Source of the DNA: Pseudomonas rhizophila
Lineage (GTDB): Bacteria; Pseudomonadota; Gammaproteobacteria; Pseudomonadales; Pseudomonadaceae
Assembly (NCBI RefSeq): GCF_003033885.1
Contig: NZ_CP024081.1
Coordinates: 682,999-746,998 of the forward strand
Direction: 5' to 3'
Length of the DNA stretch: 64,000 nt
Each line of letters begins with the position of its first letter. The first letter of the stretch is position 1. Of the stretch, positions 16,662 through 26,305 are shown in pieces. The notes under the pieces were generated by a model. It was not told the DNA's origin and did no database searches. It saw only the letters and a program-made list of their open reading frames with translations. The position numbers and the translations under genes are program-made.

Positions 16662-18530
16662 ATGCTGAACAAATACCCTCTGTGGAAATATTTACTGATC
16701 CTGGCGGTGCTGGCGGTCGGTCTGATTTATTCCGCTCCCAATCTTTATCCTGATGACCCGGCCATTCAGGTCAGTGGCGCAAGCACTGCCTTGCAGGTCA
16801 CTCAGGCCGATCTGGACCGTGCGAGCACAGCGCTCAAGGCGTCCGGTATCGACGTGAAGGCCGCGACCATTGCCGAAGGCGGCAAGGGCGGTTTGTTGCG
16901 TCTGCTCAAGGCTGAAGACCAGCTGCCGGCCAAGGACGTGGTGCGCAAGGCCCTCGGTGACGACTATGTCGTGGCCCTGAACCTGGCCCAGACCACCCCG
17001 CAATGGCTGCGCAACCTCGGTGCGCATCCGATGAAGTTGGGTCTGGACTTGTCCGGTGGTGTGCACTTCCTGCTGGAAGTGGACATGGACAAAGCGCTGG
17101 ATGCACGCTTGAAAGTCTACGAAGGCGACGTCAAGAGCCTGTTGCGTAAAGAGCGCCTGCGCTATCGCAGCCTGCCGCAGCTCGACGGTGCCATTCAGCT
17201 GGGTTTCACTGACGAAGATGTACGCGAGAAGGCCCGTGCGCTGATCCGCAAGAACTTCAACGATTTCGACATTGTGCCAGCCGACCTCAATGGTCAGCCG
17301 GTGCTGCGTCTGGCGATGACCCCGGCCAAGCTGGCGGAAATCCGCGAATACTCCATCAAGCAGAACTTGACCACGGTGCGTAACCGGGTCAACGAGCTGG
17401 GTGTGGCCGAGCCGATCGTGCAGCGCCAGGGCGCCAACCGCATCGTGGTTGAGCTGCCGGGCGTGCAGGACACTGCCGAAGCCAAGCGTATCCTCGGCAA
17501 GACCGCCAACCTGGAATTCCGTCTCGCGGCCGAACCGGGTGCTTCCCGCGCTACCACCGAGAGCTTCGAGTTCCGTGAAGGCGGTCGTCCGGCGGCGCAG
17601 ATCGAGCGCGGCCTGATCATCACCGGTGACCAGGTGACCGACGCCCAGGCGGGCTTCGACGAGCAGGGTCGCCCACAGGTGAACATTCGCCTGGACGGCC
17701 ACGGCGGCGAACTGATGAGCCGCGCCACGCGCAGCAACGTCGGTCGCAGCATGGCGGTGATCTTCATCGAGCAGAAGCCGACCACCACTTACACCAAGCA
17801 AGTGGTCAACGGTGTCGAGAAAGACGTACCGGTCCAGACGTTCAAGGAAGAGAAAAAGATCATCAGCCTGGCGACCATCCAGTCGCCACTGGGCAGTCAG
17901 TTCCGCATCACCGGCCTCAATGGCCAGGGTGAATCCTCGGAACTGGCCCTGCTGCTGCGTGCCGGTGGTCTGGCTGCGCCGATGTACTTCGCTGAAGAAC
18001 GCACCATTGGCCCGAGCCTGGGTGCCGACAACATTGCCAAGGGTGTCGATGCATCGCTGTGGGGCATGCTGTTTGTCTCGCTGTTCATCATCGCCATCTA
18101 CCGCTTCTTCGGCCTGATCGCCACGGTTGCGCTGGCGGTGAACATGGTGCTGCTGCTGGCGCTGATGTCGCTGCTGGGGGCTACGCTGACCCTGCCGGGT
18201 ATTGCCGGTATCGTGTTGACCATGGGTATGGCGGTGGACGCCAACGTGCTGATCTTCTCGCGGATTCGTGAAGAGATCGCCGCGGGCATGTCGGTCCAGC
18301 GTGCAATCAACGAAGGCTTCGGCCGGGCATTTACTGCGATTATCGATGCCAACCTGACCACCTTGCTGGTGGGCGGGATTCTCTTCGCCATGGGCACTGG
18401 CCCGGTGAAGGGCTTCGCAGTGACCATGTCCCTCGGGATCTTTACCTCGATGTTCACAGCCATTCTGGTGACCCGTGCAATGGTCAACCTGATTTATGGT
18501 GGCCGTGACTTCAAGAAGTTGTGGATTTAA
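16662..18530 (+). CDS. secD: Protein-export membrane protein SecD
   Basis: SecD and SecF use the proton gradient to pull exported proteins out of the SecYEG channel on the periplasmic side. The 622-aa protein has an N-terminal membrane segment (residues 8-24) and a large periplasmic part with LGLDLSGGVHFLLEVD. Five C-terminal membrane helices follow, containing MAVDANVLIFSRIREE, the proton-path region. The ATG at 16662 is chosen over an in-frame GTG one codon earlier. It is followed by secF after 9 bp. Confidence 0.97.
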   Translation: MLNKYPLWKYLLILAVLAVGLIYSAPNLYPDDPAIQVSGASTALQVTQADLDRASTALKASGIDVKAATIAEGGKGGLLRLLKAEDQLPAKDVVRKALGDDYVVALNLAQTTPQWLRNLGAHPMKLGLDLSGGVHFLLEVDMDKALDARLKVYEGDVKSLLRKERLRYRSLPQLDGAIQLGFTDEDVREKARALIRKNFNDFDIVPADLNGQPVLRLAMTPAKLAEIREYSIKQNLTTVRNRVNELGVAEPIVQRQGANRIVVELPGVQDTAEAKRILGKTANLEFRLAAEPGASRATTESFEFREGGRPAAQIERGLIITGDQVTDAQAGFDEQGRPQVNIRLDGHGGELMSRATRSNVGRSMAVIFIEQKPTTTYTKQVVNGVEKDVPVQTFKEEKKIISLATIQSPLGSQFRITGLNGQGESSELALLLRAGGLAAPMYFAEERTIGPSLGADNIAKGVDASLWGMLFVSLFIIAIYRFFGLIATVALAVNMVLLLALMSLLGATLTLPGIAGIVLTMGMAVDANVLIFSRIREEIAAGMSVQRAINEGFGRAFTAIIDANLTTLLVGGILFAMGTGPVKGFAVTMSLGIFTSMFTAILVTRAMVNLIYGGRDFKKLWI

Positions 18531-18539
18531 GGGGCTGCC

Positions 18540-19454
18540 ATGTTACGTACAATCAACTTCATGGGCGTTCGCAACGTTGCGTTCGGCGTCACTGTATTGC
18601 TGACCTTGCTGGCGTTGTTCAGCTGGTTCAGCAAGGGCCTGAACTACGGTCTGGATTTCACCGGCGGTACGCTGATCGAGCTGACCTACGAGCGTCCGGC
18701 CGATGTCACCAAGGTGCGCGAGCAACTGATGACCTCGGGTTACACCGACGCTGTGGTGCAGAGCTTTGGCGCGACCACCGACCTGCTGGTGCGGATGCCG
18801 GGTGAAGACCCGCAACTGGGTCAGCAAGTGGCCGAGGCCTTGCAGAAGGCCGGCGGCGACAACCCGGCGCAGGTCAAGCGTGTCGAGTATGTCGGCCCGC
18901 AAGTGGGTGAAGAGCTGCGCGACCAGGGCGGCCTCGGCATGCTGATGGCGCTGGGCGGGATCCTGCTGTACCTGGCTTTCCGCTTTCAGTGGAAGTTCGC
19001 GGTGGGCGCGATTGTCTCGCTGATCCACGACGTGATCGTGACTGTGGGCATCCTGTCGTTCTTCCAGATCACCTTCGATTTGACGGTGTTGGCGGCGGTG
19101 CTGGCGATCATCGGTTACTCGCTCAACGACACCATCGTGGTGTTCGACCGGGTGCGTGAAAACTTCCGTGTGCTGCGCAAGGCCTCGCTGATCGAGAACA
19201 TCAACATCTCGACCACCCAGACCCTGCTGCGGACCATGGCGACGTCGATCTCCACGTTGCTGGCGATCGGCGCGTTGCTGATTTTCGGTGGCGACAACCT
19301 GTTCGGCTTCTCCATTGCGCTGTTCATTGGTGTATTGGCGGGTACTTACTCGTCGATCTACATCGCCAACGTGGTGCTGATCTGGCTGAACCTGAGCACC
19401 GAGGATCTGATTCCCCCGGTGGCCACAGATACGGAAGTGGACGACCGACCGTAA
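18540..19454 (+). CDS. secF: Protein-export membrane protein SecF
   Basis: The 304-aa partner of SecD has six membrane helices, with the signature GLDFTGGTLIEL in the first periplasmic loop. The conserved SLNDTIVVFDRVREN in helix 4-5 corresponds to the SecD helix containing DANVLIFSRIRE. It is the last gene of the queA-secF cluster and is followed by a strong terminator at 19485-19514. Confidence 0.97.
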   Translation: MLRTINFMGVRNVAFGVTVLLTLLALFSWFSKGLNYGLDFTGGTLIELTYERPADVTKVREQLMTSGYTDAVVQSFGATTDLLVRMPGEDPQLGQQVAEALQKAGGDNPAQVKRVEYVGPQVGEELRDQGGLGMLMALGGILLYLAFRFQWKFAVGAIVSLIHDVIVTVGILSFFQITFDLTVLAAVLAIIGYSLNDTIVVFDRVRENFRVLRKASLIENINISTTQTLLRTMATSISTLLAIGALLIFGGDNLFGFSIALFIGVLAGTYSSIYIANVVLIWLNLSTEDLIPPVATDTEVDDRP

Positions 19455-19484
19455 GGTTTGGTCTCCGTCCGTCACGGCCTGAAA

Positions 19485-19514
19485 GGCGCGAGTTGAACTC
19501 GCGCCTTTTTTTGT
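19485..19514 (+). terminator. Terminator after secF
   Basis: The hairpin AGGCGCGAG-TTGAA-CTCGCGCCT is followed by seven T, a classical rho-independent terminator 30 bp after the secF stop. Confidence 0.85.
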
Positions 19515-19570
19515 GCTCCAAGGCTGGGAGAAGCGCGGATAAATCCGCATGTGATGGTCAGGAGGTTCAA

Positions 19571-20119
19571 GTGAACAAATCGATGCTGGTTGGTGCGGTA
19601 TTGGGTGCTGTCGGTGTGACTGCCGGTGGTGCGGTAGCCACCTACAGCTTGGTCAAAAGCGGCCCTGAGTATGCGCAAGTATTGGCCGTGGACCCGGTTA
19701 AAACACAAATCAAGACCCCCCGTGAAGTGTGCAAGGACGTCACCGTGACCCGGCAGAAGCCGGTCCAGGATCAACACCAGATCGCCGGTACCGTATTGGG
19801 CGCCGTGGCCGGTGGCCTGTTGGGTAACCAGATCGGCGGCGGCACCGGCAAGAAAATCGCCACCGTGGCGGGTGCGGCCGGCGGCGGTTATGCCGGTAAC
19901 AAGATTCAGGAAGGCATGCAGGAGCGCGACACTTACACCACCACCCAAACTCGCTGCAATACGGTCAATGACATCAGCGACAAGGTTGTAGGTTATGACG
20001 TTCGCTACATGGTCGATGGCAAGGAAGGCAAAGTCCGCATGGACCGCGACCCGGGCAACCAGATCCCGGTGAACAAGGAAGGCCAACTGATCCTGGGGCA
20101 GAACGAACCGGCTCAGTGA
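19571..20119 (+). CDS. Glycine-zipper (2TM) surface-antigen-like membrane protein
   Basis: The 182-aa protein starts at GTG 19571, behind CAGGAGG at the right distance. An earlier in-frame start would read through the terminator. The N-terminal hydrophobic helix (5-28) is glycine-rich. A second glycine zipper lies at about 72-115 (GTVLGAVAGGLLGNQIGGG, then AGAAGGGYAGNKIQEGMQ). This is the Rick_17kDa/2TM glycine-zipper fold found in SlyB-like envelope proteins. Its function is thought to be outer-membrane integrity. A terminator follows at 20136-20160. Confidence 0.8.
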   Translation: MNKSMLVGAVLGAVGVTAGGAVATYSLVKSGPEYAQVLAVDPVKTQIKTPREVCKDVTVTRQKPVQDQHQIAGTVLGAVAGGLLGNQIGGGTGKKIATVAGAAGGGYAGNKIQEGMQERDTYTTTQTRCNTVNDISDKVVGYDVRYMVDGKEGKVRMDRDPGNQIPVNKEGQLILGQNEPAQ

Positions 20120-20135
20120 TCCAGCGGTTATGAAG

Positions 20136-20160
20136 AAGCACCCTTCGGGGTGCTTTTTTT
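20136..20160 (+). terminator. Terminator after the glycine-zipper gene
   Basis: AAGCACCC-TTC-GGGGTGCTT followed by seven T, 17 bp beyond the stop. Confidence 0.85.
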
Positions 20161-20193
20161 ACGCCCGCATTTTATGGCCCGCCACCCATCCTC

Positions 20194-20217
20194 TGTGGGA
20201 GCGAGCCTGCTCGCGAT
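20194..20217. repeat. Single Pseudomonas REP
   Basis: One 24-base REP (TGTGGGAGCGAGCCTGCTCG plus CGAT) without an inverted partner. All other clear copies of this type in the window occur as inverted pairs. Confidence 0.8.
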
Positions 20218-20232
20218 AGCGGTGTGAATGTT

Positions 20233-20344
20233 GATCGTTCCCACGCTCTGCGTGGGAATGCCGCCAGGGACGCTCCGCGTTCCGCTTCTAGAGGTGACGC
20301 AGAGCGTCACCGGATGCATTCCCACGCAGAGCGTGGGAACGATC
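20233..20344. repeat. 112-bp inverted-repeat element (GATCGTTCCC ends)
   Basis: The 29-base ends (20233-20261 and 20316-20344) are perfect inverted repeats. Each is itself built round a palindrome CCCACGCTCTGCGTGGG. The middle contains further palindromes (GACGCAGAGCGTC). It is non-coding and lies between two convergent terminators. A half copy occurs at about 13068-13122. Confidence 0.75.
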
Positions 20345-20367
20345 AGTGAGCGGTGTGAGACAGGCAT

Positions 20368-20395
20368 AAAAAAAGCACCCCGAAAGGTGCTTTTT
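20368..20395 (-). terminator. Terminator of suhB
   Basis: On the minus strand, AAAGCACC-TTTCGG-GGTGCTTTTTTT follows the suhB stop within 16 bp. It faces the terminator of the gene at 19571-20119. Confidence 0.8.
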
Positions 20396-20410
20396 CTGTA
20401 GCCGAGCTGC

Positions 20411-21229
20411 TTAGCGCTTCAACGAAGCCGGCAGGTGTGGCTGGATGGCCGTCAGCACAGCCTTGAAGCATTTGGTGTTGCCGGCAACGATGTGGCCTTT
20501 TTCAAGGAAGTCGTGGCCGCCGGTGAAGTCGCTCACCAAACCACCGGCTTCCTGGATCAGCAGGGCGCCTGCTGCCATGTCCCATTCGGACAGGCCCGAC
20601 TCCCAGAATGCATCGAAACGACCGGCGGCGACATATGCCAGGTCCAGGCTCGCGGCGCCCGCGCGGCGGATGCCGGCGGTCTGGCCGACCAGGGCGCGGA
20701 ACATGCCCAGGTAGTTGTCCAGGTTGTCCATCTGGTCATCGCGGAACGGGAAGCCGGTGCCCAGCAGGGCGCCGTCCAGGCTGGTGCGACCGCTGACGCG
20801 CAGGCGACGACCGTTCAACTGGGCGCCACGGCCACGGCTGGCGGTGAATTCTTCCTGGCGAACCGGGTCCAGCACGACGGCGTGTTCCAGGCGACCACGG
20901 TATTTGCAGGCGATGCTGACAGCGAAATGAGGAATGCCGCGCAGGAAGTTGGTGGTGCCGTCCAGCGGATCGATGATCCACAGGTACTCTTCGCCTTCGA
21001 TGCCGGTGCCGGCGTGCATGCCGGTCTCTTCACCCAGGATCGAGTGGTTCGGGTAAGCCTTGCGCAGTGCGTCGACGATTTTCTGTTCGGCGGCGCGATC
21101 AACCTCGGACACGTAGTCCTTGGCGTCTTTTTCATCGACCTTGATGGTATCCAGGCGCTCGATGGAGCGGAAGATCAGTTCACTGGCGCTGCGGGCGGCG
21201 CGCAGCGCGATATTCAGCATGGGCTGCAT
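20411..21229 (-). CDS. suhB: Inositol-1-monophosphatase family protein SuhB
   Basis: The 272-aa Mg-dependent phosphatase carries all family metal sites: ILGEETG, then WIIDPLDGTTNFLRGIPHFA, then SEWDMAAGALLIQEAGG. In bacteria SuhB also joins the NusA/NusG antitermination complex on rRNA operons. In Pseudomonas it affects virulence regulation. It is transcribed away from trmJ, with the promoters in the 144-bp gap between them. The length is normal. Confidence 0.95.
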   Translation of the reverse strand: MQPMLNIALRAARSASELIFRSIERLDTIKVDEKDAKDYVSEVDRAAEQKIVDALRKAYPNHSILGEETGMHAGTGIEGEEYLWIIDPLDGTTNFLRGIPHFAVSIACKYRGRLEHAVVLDPVRQEEFTASRGRGAQLNGRRLRVSGRTSLDGALLGTGFPFRDDQMDNLDNYLGMFRALVGQTAGIRRAGAASLDLAYVAAGRFDAFWESGLSEWDMAAGALLIQEAGGLVSDFTGGHDFLEKGHIVAGNTKCFKAVLTAIQPHLPASLKR

Positions 21230-21373
21230 GGATGTGTCACCTAAGGTTGTTAAAGAAAGCCGCGCATTCTATCAGAAAGTTTTCCCAGGAGAAGGTTGGT
21301 GTTCGCTTTCATAGCTTAACGGTAGGTGCTTAGGTAAGATTTGCTCCCTTTATCGTGTTCGAGAGCGCCTCCC

Positions 21374-22144
21374 TTGTTGCAGAACATTCGTGTCGTCCTG
21401 GTCAATACCAGCCATCCGGGAAATATCGGCGGGGCTGCGCGGGCCATGAAGAACATGGGCCTGTCGCGGCTGGTGCTGGTCGAGCCACGCTCGTTTCCCC
21501 ATCACGAAGCCGACGCCCGGGCTTCCGGCGCCGGTGACATCCTGGCAGCCGCCCAAGTGGTCGCCACCCTGGAAGACGCCCTGGTGGGCTGCAACCTGGT
21601 GCTCGGCACCAGCGCCCGCGACCGCCGTATCCCCTGGCCGCTGCTCGACCCCCGCGAATGCGGAACGAAAGTGGTCGAGGAAGCCGGGCAGGGCGCTGAG
21701 ATCGCTCTTGTGTTTGGCCGTGAAGATTCCGGCCTGACTAACGAAGAGCTGCAGCGATGTCACTTTCACGTGCATATCCCTTCCGACCCGCAGTTCAGTT
21801 CCCTGAACCTCGGGGCGGCGGTGCAGGTGTTGAGTTATGAAGTGCGCATGGCCTGGCTGGCAGCCGAAGGCAAGCCCAGCAAGGTGGAAAAATTCGAGGC
21901 CACGTCGCCGCGCAGTGAGACACTGGCGACCATGGACGAGCTGGAGCGGCTCTATGAACACCTGGAGCAGACCCTGGTGGACATCGAGTTTCTCGACCCG
22001 GACAAGCCCCGGCACTTGATGGCGCGCCTGCGTCGGTTGTACGGACGAAGCTCGGTCAGCCGGGCGGAGATGAATATATTGCGCGGCATCCTCACGGAAA
22101 CCCAGAAAGCGGCCCGTGGCGAGCTGATTAAGCGGAAGGAATAA
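21374..22144 (+). CDS. trmJ: tRNA (cytidine/uridine-2'-O)-methyltransferase TrmJ
   Basis: TrmJ methylates the ribose of nucleotide 32 in several tRNAs. The SPOUT fold is shown by [20 protein letters not shown] near the start, then [14 protein letters not shown], and [20 protein letters not shown] place the start at TTG 21374, so that the protein begins [10 protein letters not shown] like its relatives (256 aa). An upstream in-frame start at 21341 would add a non-conserved leader. It is followed by cysE after 2 bp. Confidence 0.93.
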   Translation: MLQNIRVVLVNTSHPGNIGGAARAMKNMGLSRLVLVEPRSFPHHEADARASGAGDILAAAQVVATLEDALVGCNLVLGTSARDRRIPWPLLDPRECGTKVVEEAGQGAEIALVFGREDSGLTNEELQRCHFHVHIPSDPQFSSLNLGAAVQVLSYEVRMAWLAAEGKPSKVEKFEATSPRSETLATMDELERLYEHLEQTLVDIEFLDPDKPRHLMARLRRLYGRSSVSRAEMNILRGILTETQKAARGELIKRKE

Positions 22145-22146
22145 AG

Positions 22147-22923
22147 ATGTTCGATCGTTTGCGTGAAGATATCCAAAGCGTTTTCCATCGTGACCCGGCG
22201 GCGCGCAATGCCTTTGAAGTGCTGACCTGCTACCCGGGCATGCACGCCATCTGGATCCATCGCCTGTCGAGTGCCTTGTGGGGCATGGGCTGGAAGTGGT
22301 TGGCTCGAGTTGTCTCCAACTTCGGACGCTGGCTGACCGGAATCGAGATCCACCCGGGCGCCAAGGTCGGTCGGCGGTTCTTCATCGACCACGGCATGGG
22401 CATTGTCATTGGTGAAACCGCCGAGATCGGCGATGACGTGACGCTCTACCAGGGCGTTACCCTCGGCGGCACCAGCTGGAACAAAGGCAAGCGCCACCCG
22501 ACGCTGGAAGACGGCGTGGTGGTCGGTGCCGGCGCCAAGGTGCTCGGGCCGTTCACGGTGGGAGCGGGGGCGAAAGTCGGCTCCAATGCGGTGGTGACCA
22601 AGGCTGTGCCGGCCGGAGCAACCGTGGTGGGCATTCCGGGGCGGATCATCGTCAAGACCGATGACGAGCAGGACGCCCGCCGCAAGGCCATGGCCGAGAA
22701 GATCGGCTTCGATGCCTACGGTGTTGGCGAAGACATGCCCGACCCGGTCGCCCGTGCCATCAATCAACTGCTCGATCACCTGCAGGCCGTCGATGGGCGC
22801 CTGGAGGGCATGTGCGGCGCCCTGAAGGACCTGGGCAGTAATTACTGCGCCAAGGACCTGCCTGAACTGCGCGAGGAAGATTTTGCGTGTGTGAAGGATA
22901 AGGATCAGAGTCAGGCGGGCTGA
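22147..22923 (+). CDS. cysE: Serine O-acetyltransferase
   Basis: CysE makes O-acetylserine from serine and acetyl-CoA, the first step of cysteine synthesis. The 258-aa protein has the helical N-terminal domain and a left-handed beta helix of hexapeptide repeats. It also has the active-site region [20 protein letters not shown] and [19 protein letters not shown]. Its place directly ahead of the isc operon makes sense, because cysteine is the sulfur donor for IscS. A REP pair separates it from iscR. Confidence 0.95.
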   Translation: MFDRLREDIQSVFHRDPAARNAFEVLTCYPGMHAIWIHRLSSALWGMGWKWLARVVSNFGRWLTGIEIHPGAKVGRRFFIDHGMGIVIGETAEIGDDVTLYQGVTLGGTSWNKGKRHPTLEDGVVVGAGAKVLGPFTVGAGAKVGSNAVVTKAVPAGATVVGIPGRIIVKTDDEQDARRKAMAEKIGFDAYGVGEDMPDPVARAINQLLDHLQAVDGRLEGMCGALKDLGSNYCAKDLPELREEDFACVKDKDQSQAG

Positions 22924-22938
22924 AATCCTGTAGGCCCC

Positions 22939-23031
22939 TTCGCGAGCAGGCTCGCTCCCACATTGGATCTGTGGTGTACACAAATCGTGCAGCCACCCAA
23001 GACCTCCTGTGGGAGCGAGCCTGCTCGCGAT
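22939..23031. repeat. REP inverted pair (outward type, 93 bp)
   Basis: An inverted REP (22939-22962, ending CTCGCTCCCACA) and a direct REP (23008-23031, beginning TGTGGGAGCGAG) flank a 45-bp spacer with TGTGGTGTACACAAATCGTG. The pair lies between cysE and the isc promoter. Confidence 0.85.
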
Positions 23032-23126
23032 GAACGTTAACGCGGTATCACTGGTCGCCACTGGCCAGCCTTTGCTATGATGCGCGCGCTCTTTTGCGGG
23101 TAAACCTGAGTAAAGCACTAGGTCTT

Positions 23127-23151
23127 ATACTTGACTTAAATACTCGGGAAT
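23127..23151 (+). promoter_or_regulatory. IscR type-1 binding site over the isc promoter
   Basis: The 25 bases starting ATACTTGACT and ending TACTCGGGAAT match the E. coli IscR type-1 consensus (ATASYYGACT-RWWWY-AGTCRRSTAT) at 22 positions by my count. The TTGACT inside it (23131-23136) can serve as the -35 box. CATACT at 23154-23159 then fits as the -10 with 17-bp spacing. [2Fe-2S]-IscR bound here would repress its own operon when cluster supply is adequate. Confidence 0.8.
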
Positions 23152-23190
23152 TGCATACTCGCCCCATTCCGAACTCCGTGGTAATTGTCC

Positions 23191-23682
23191 ATGCGACTGA
23201 CTACAAAAGGCCGATACGCCGTGACCGCGATGCTGGATTTGGCATTGCATGCGCAGCACGGGCCGGTGTCCCTGGCCGATATCTCCGAGCGCCAGGGCAT
23301 TTCCCTGTCTTACCTTGAACAGCTGTTCGCCAAGCTGCGCCGCAGTAACCTGGTTTCCAGTGTGCGCGGCCCCGGCGGCGGTTATCAGCTGTCACGCGAC
23401 ATGCAGGGCATCCAGGTTGCCCAGGTGATCGACGCGGTGAACGAATCGGTCGATGCGACCAAATGCCAGGGCCTTGGCGACTGCCATGGCGGCGATACTT
23501 GCCTGACCCACCACTTGTGGTGCGACCTGAGCCTGCAGATCCACGAATTTCTTAGCGGTATCAGCTTGGCTGACCTTGTAACTCGTCGTGAGGTGCAGGA
23601 AGTAGCCCAGCGTCAGGACCAGCGTCGTTGCAATGGCAAGACGCCGCACCTGGACAAGATTGAAGCGTCCGCCGTCGAATGA
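23191..23682 (+). CDS. iscR: Iron-sulfur cluster regulator IscR
   Basis: The 163-aa Rrf2-family winged-helix repressor starts [20 protein letters not shown]. Its cluster ligands lie in [20 protein letters not shown] (three Cys plus His). It senses [2Fe-2S] and controls the isc operon through the site just upstream. The ATG at 23191 is preferred over a TTG two codons earlier. iscS follows after 50 bp. Confidence 0.97.
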   Translation: MRLTTKGRYAVTAMLDLALHAQHGPVSLADISERQGISLSYLEQLFAKLRRSNLVSSVRGPGGGYQLSRDMQGIQVAQVIDAVNESVDATKCQGLGDCHGGDTCLTHHLWCDLSLQIHEFLSGISLADLVTRREVQEVAQRQDQRRCNGKTPHLDKIEASAVE

Positions 23683-23732
23683 CCGCCGCAGAGCAAGCGG
23701 AACGCCAGCCAGCCTGATTTAGGAGAAAGTCC

Positions 23733-24947
23733 ATGAAATTGCCGATTTACCTTGATTACTCTGCGACCACCCCGGTTGATCCGCGTGTCGCGCAAAAGAT
23801 GAGTGAATGCCTGCTGGTCGACGGAAACTTCGGTAACCCGGCGTCCCGCTCCCACGTGTTCGGCTGGAAAGCTGAAGAGTCGGTCGAAAACGCCCGCCGC
23901 CAGGTCGCTGACCTGGTCAATGCCGACCCGCGTGAAATCGTCTGGACCTCTGGTGCTACTGAGTCCGACAACCTGGCAATCAAGGGTGTCGCGCACTTCT
24001 ATCACACCAAGGGCAAGCACCTGATCACCTCCAAGATCGAGCACAAGGCTGTCCTGGACACCATGCGCCAACTGGAGCGTGAAGGCTTCGAAGTCACCTA
24101 CATCGAGCCAGGTGAAGACGGCATCATCACTCCGGCCATGGTGGAAGCCGCACTGCGGGACGACACCATCCTGGTTTCGATCATGCATGTGAACAACGAA
24201 ATCGGCACCGTCAACGACATCGAGGCCATCGGCGAGCTGACCCGCTCCAAGGGCGTCCTGTTCCACGTCGACGCGGCTCAGTCCACCGGCAAGGTCGACA
24301 TCGACCTGTCGAAGCTCAAAGTCGACCTGATGTCGTTCTCCGCCCACAAGACCTACGGCCCTAAAGGCATCGGCGCGCTGTACGTGAGCCGCAAGCCGCG
24401 TGTTCGCCTCGAAGCGACCATGCACGGCGGCGGTCACGAGCGTGGCATGCGTTCCGGCACCCTGGCGACCCACCAGATCGTCGGCATGGGCGAAGCCTTC
24501 CGTGTGGCCAAGGAAGACATGGCCGCCGAGAACGTACGCATCAAGGCCCTGAGCGACCGCTTCTTCAAGCAGGTCGAGCACCTCGAGGAGCTTTACGTCA
24601 ACGGCAGCATGATCGCCCGCGTACCGCACAACCTGAACCTGAGCTTCAACTACGTTGAAGGCGAGTCGCTGATCATGGCGCTCAAGGATCTGGCCGTGTC
24701 GTCCGGTTCGGCATGCACCTCGGCGTCCCTCGAGCCTTCGTACGTACTGCGCGCCCTGGGCCGCAACGACGAACTGGCTCACAGCTCGATCCGCTTCACC
24801 TTCGGCCGCTTCACCACCGAAGAAGAAATCGATTACGCCGCGCAGAAAGTCTGCGAGGCCGTTACCAAGCTGCGTGCTCTTTCGCCGCTGTGGGACATGT
24901 ACAAAGACGGCGTCGACATCTCGAAAATCGAGTGGGCGGCGCACTGA
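23733..24947 (+). CDS. iscS: Cysteine desulfurase IscS
   Basis: The 404-aa PLP enzyme takes sulfur from cysteine and passes it to IscU and other acceptors. It contains the PLP lysine in [17 protein letters not shown] and the persulfide cysteine in [17 protein letters not shown], with the N-terminal [26 protein letters not shown] precedes the ATG. It is the second gene of the isc operon. Confidence 0.98.
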   Translation: MKLPIYLDYSATTPVDPRVAQKMSECLLVDGNFGNPASRSHVFGWKAEESVENARRQVADLVNADPREIVWTSGATESDNLAIKGVAHFYHTKGKHLITSKIEHKAVLDTMRQLEREGFEVTYIEPGEDGIITPAMVEAALRDDTILVSIMHVNNEIGTVNDIEAIGELTRSKGVLFHVDAAQSTGKVDIDLSKLKVDLMSFSAHKTYGPKGIGALYVSRKPRVRLEATMHGGGHERGMRSGTLATHQIVGMGEAFRVAKEDMAAENVRIKALSDRFFKQVEHLEELYVNGSMIARVPHNLNLSFNYVEGESLIMALKDLAVSSGSACTSASLEPSYVLRALGRNDELAHSSIRFTFGRFTTEEEIDYAAQKVCEAVTKLRALSPLWDMYKDGVDISKIEWAAH

Positions 24948-24990
24948 AGAAGTCGCCACCAGAGCGGCTCACTGATGAGGATTGAAGCAA

Positions 24991-25377
24991 ATGGCATATA
25001 GCGAAAAGGTCATCGACCACTACGAAAACCCGCGCAACGTCGGCAAGATGGACGCGCAGGATCCTGATGTTGGCACCGGCATGGTCGGCGCCCCAGCGTG
25101 CGGCGACGTCATGCGTCTGCAGATCAAGGTCAACGAGCAAGGCATCATCGAAGACGCCAAGTTCAAGACCTACGGCTGCGGTTCGGCCATTGCGTCCAGC
25201 TCCCTGGCCACCGAGTGGATGAAGGGCAAGACCCTTGATGAGGCTGAAACCATCAAGAACACTCAGCTGGCCGAAGAACTGGCCCTGCCGCCAGTGAAGA
25301 TCCACTGCTCGGTACTCGCCGAGGACGCCATCAAGGCTGCCGTTCGCGATTACAAGCAGAAGAAAGGCTTGATCTGA
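24991..25377 (+). CDS. iscU: Iron-sulfur cluster scaffold IscU
   Basis: The 128-aa scaffold carries all three conserved cysteines: GAPACGDVMRLQI, then YGCGSAIASSSL, then LPPVKIHCSVLAEDAI, which includes the LPPVK recognition motif for HscA. The start at ATG 24991 (MAYSEKVIDHYENPRNVG) has GAGG upstream and matches the family start. A TTG three codons earlier is not needed. Confidence 0.98.
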   Translation: MAYSEKVIDHYENPRNVGKMDAQDPDVGTGMVGAPACGDVMRLQIKVNEQGIIEDAKFKTYGCGSAIASSSLATEWMKGKTLDEAETIKNTQLAEELALPPVKIHCSVLAEDAIKAAVRDYKQKKGLI

Positions 25378-25401
25378 TCCGCGCACAGGTAAGGAGTTTT
25401 C

Positions 25402-25725
25402 ATGGCTATCCAGATGACAGAAGCGGCAGCTAAGCATGTGCAGCGCTCTCTTGAGGGGCGCGGCAAGGGCGAGGGTATCCGCCTGGGTGTTCGCACCACG
25501 GGCTGCTCTGGTCTTGCCTACGTGCTCGAATTCGTCGACGAAGTGGGCGAAGACGATCAGGTGTTCGAGAGTCATGGTCAGAAAGTGATCATCGACCCGA
25601 AAAGCCTGACGTACCTGGACGGCACTGAGCTGGATTTCGTCAAGGAAGGGTTGAACGAAGGCTTCAAGTTCAACAACCCCAACGTGCGCGGTGAATGTGG
25701 CTGCGGCGAAAGCTTCAACATCTGA
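25402..25725 (+). CDS. iscA: Iron-sulfur cluster carrier IscA
   Basis: The 107-aa A-type carrier has the three cysteine ligands in [17 protein letters not shown] and [11 protein letters not shown] at the C-terminus. It accepts clusters from IscU and passes them to target proteins. AAGGAG lies before the ATG. hscB starts 8 bp after its stop. Confidence 0.97.
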   Translation: MAIQMTEAAAKHVQRSLEGRGKGEGIRLGVRTTGCSGLAYVLEFVDEVGEDDQVFESHGQKVIIDPKSLTYLDGTELDFVKEGLNEGFKFNNPNVRGECGCGESFNI

Positions 25726-25733
25726 GGCGGCTT

Positions 25734-26255
25734 GTGGGTACTCCTTGTCATTTTGCTTTGTTCCAGTTGCAGCCGGGCTTTTCCCTGGATATCGAGCAGT
25801 TGTCCGCTCGTTATCTGGAGCTGGCCCGCGGTGTCCATCCCGACCGCTTCGCTGATGCCTCGGAGGCAGAGCAGCGGCGCGCGCTGGAACAGTCGGCGAA
25901 CCTCAACGACGCTTACCAGACGCTCAAGAACCCGGCCAAGCGCGCGCGTTATCTGCTGGCCATCAGTGGTCATGAGTTGCCTCTGGAAGTCACCGTGCAT
26001 GATCCCGAGTTTCTGTTGCAGCAGATGCAGTGGCGCGAAGAACTCGAAGATCTGCAGGACAGCGCCGATCTGGCCGGTGTCGCGGTGTTCAAGCGCCGCT
26101 TGAAGGACGCCCAGCACACCTTGAATGAAAGCTTCGCAGCCTGTTGGGACGATGCCGCGCAACGCGAACAGGCCGAACGCCTGATGCGGCGCATGCAGTT
26201 CCTCGACAAGCTCACCTACGAAGTGCGCCAGCTTGAAGAGCGCCTCGACGATTAA
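25734..26255 (+). CDS. hscB: Co-chaperone HscB (J-domain protein)
   Basis: HscB delivers IscU to HscA and stimulates its ATPase. The protein has an N-terminal J domain with the HPD motif ([15 protein letters not shown]) and a C-terminal three-helix HSCB domain. I choose the GTG at 25734 (173 aa, start GTPCHFALF after the initiator), with GAGG upstream. A longer frame reaches into iscA and is not conserved. Confidence 0.93.
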   Translation: MGTPCHFALFQLQPGFSLDIEQLSARYLELARGVHPDRFADASEAEQRRALEQSANLNDAYQTLKNPAKRARYLLAISGHELPLEVTVHDPEFLLQQMQWREELEDLQDSADLAGVAVFKRRLKDAQHTLNESFAACWDDAAQREQAERLMRRMQFLDKLTYEVRQLEERLDD

Positions 26256-26305
26256 CCCAGTGCCGCTCCGGTCGCACGCCTGATTACAGATAAGTCCTGA
26301 TTACG

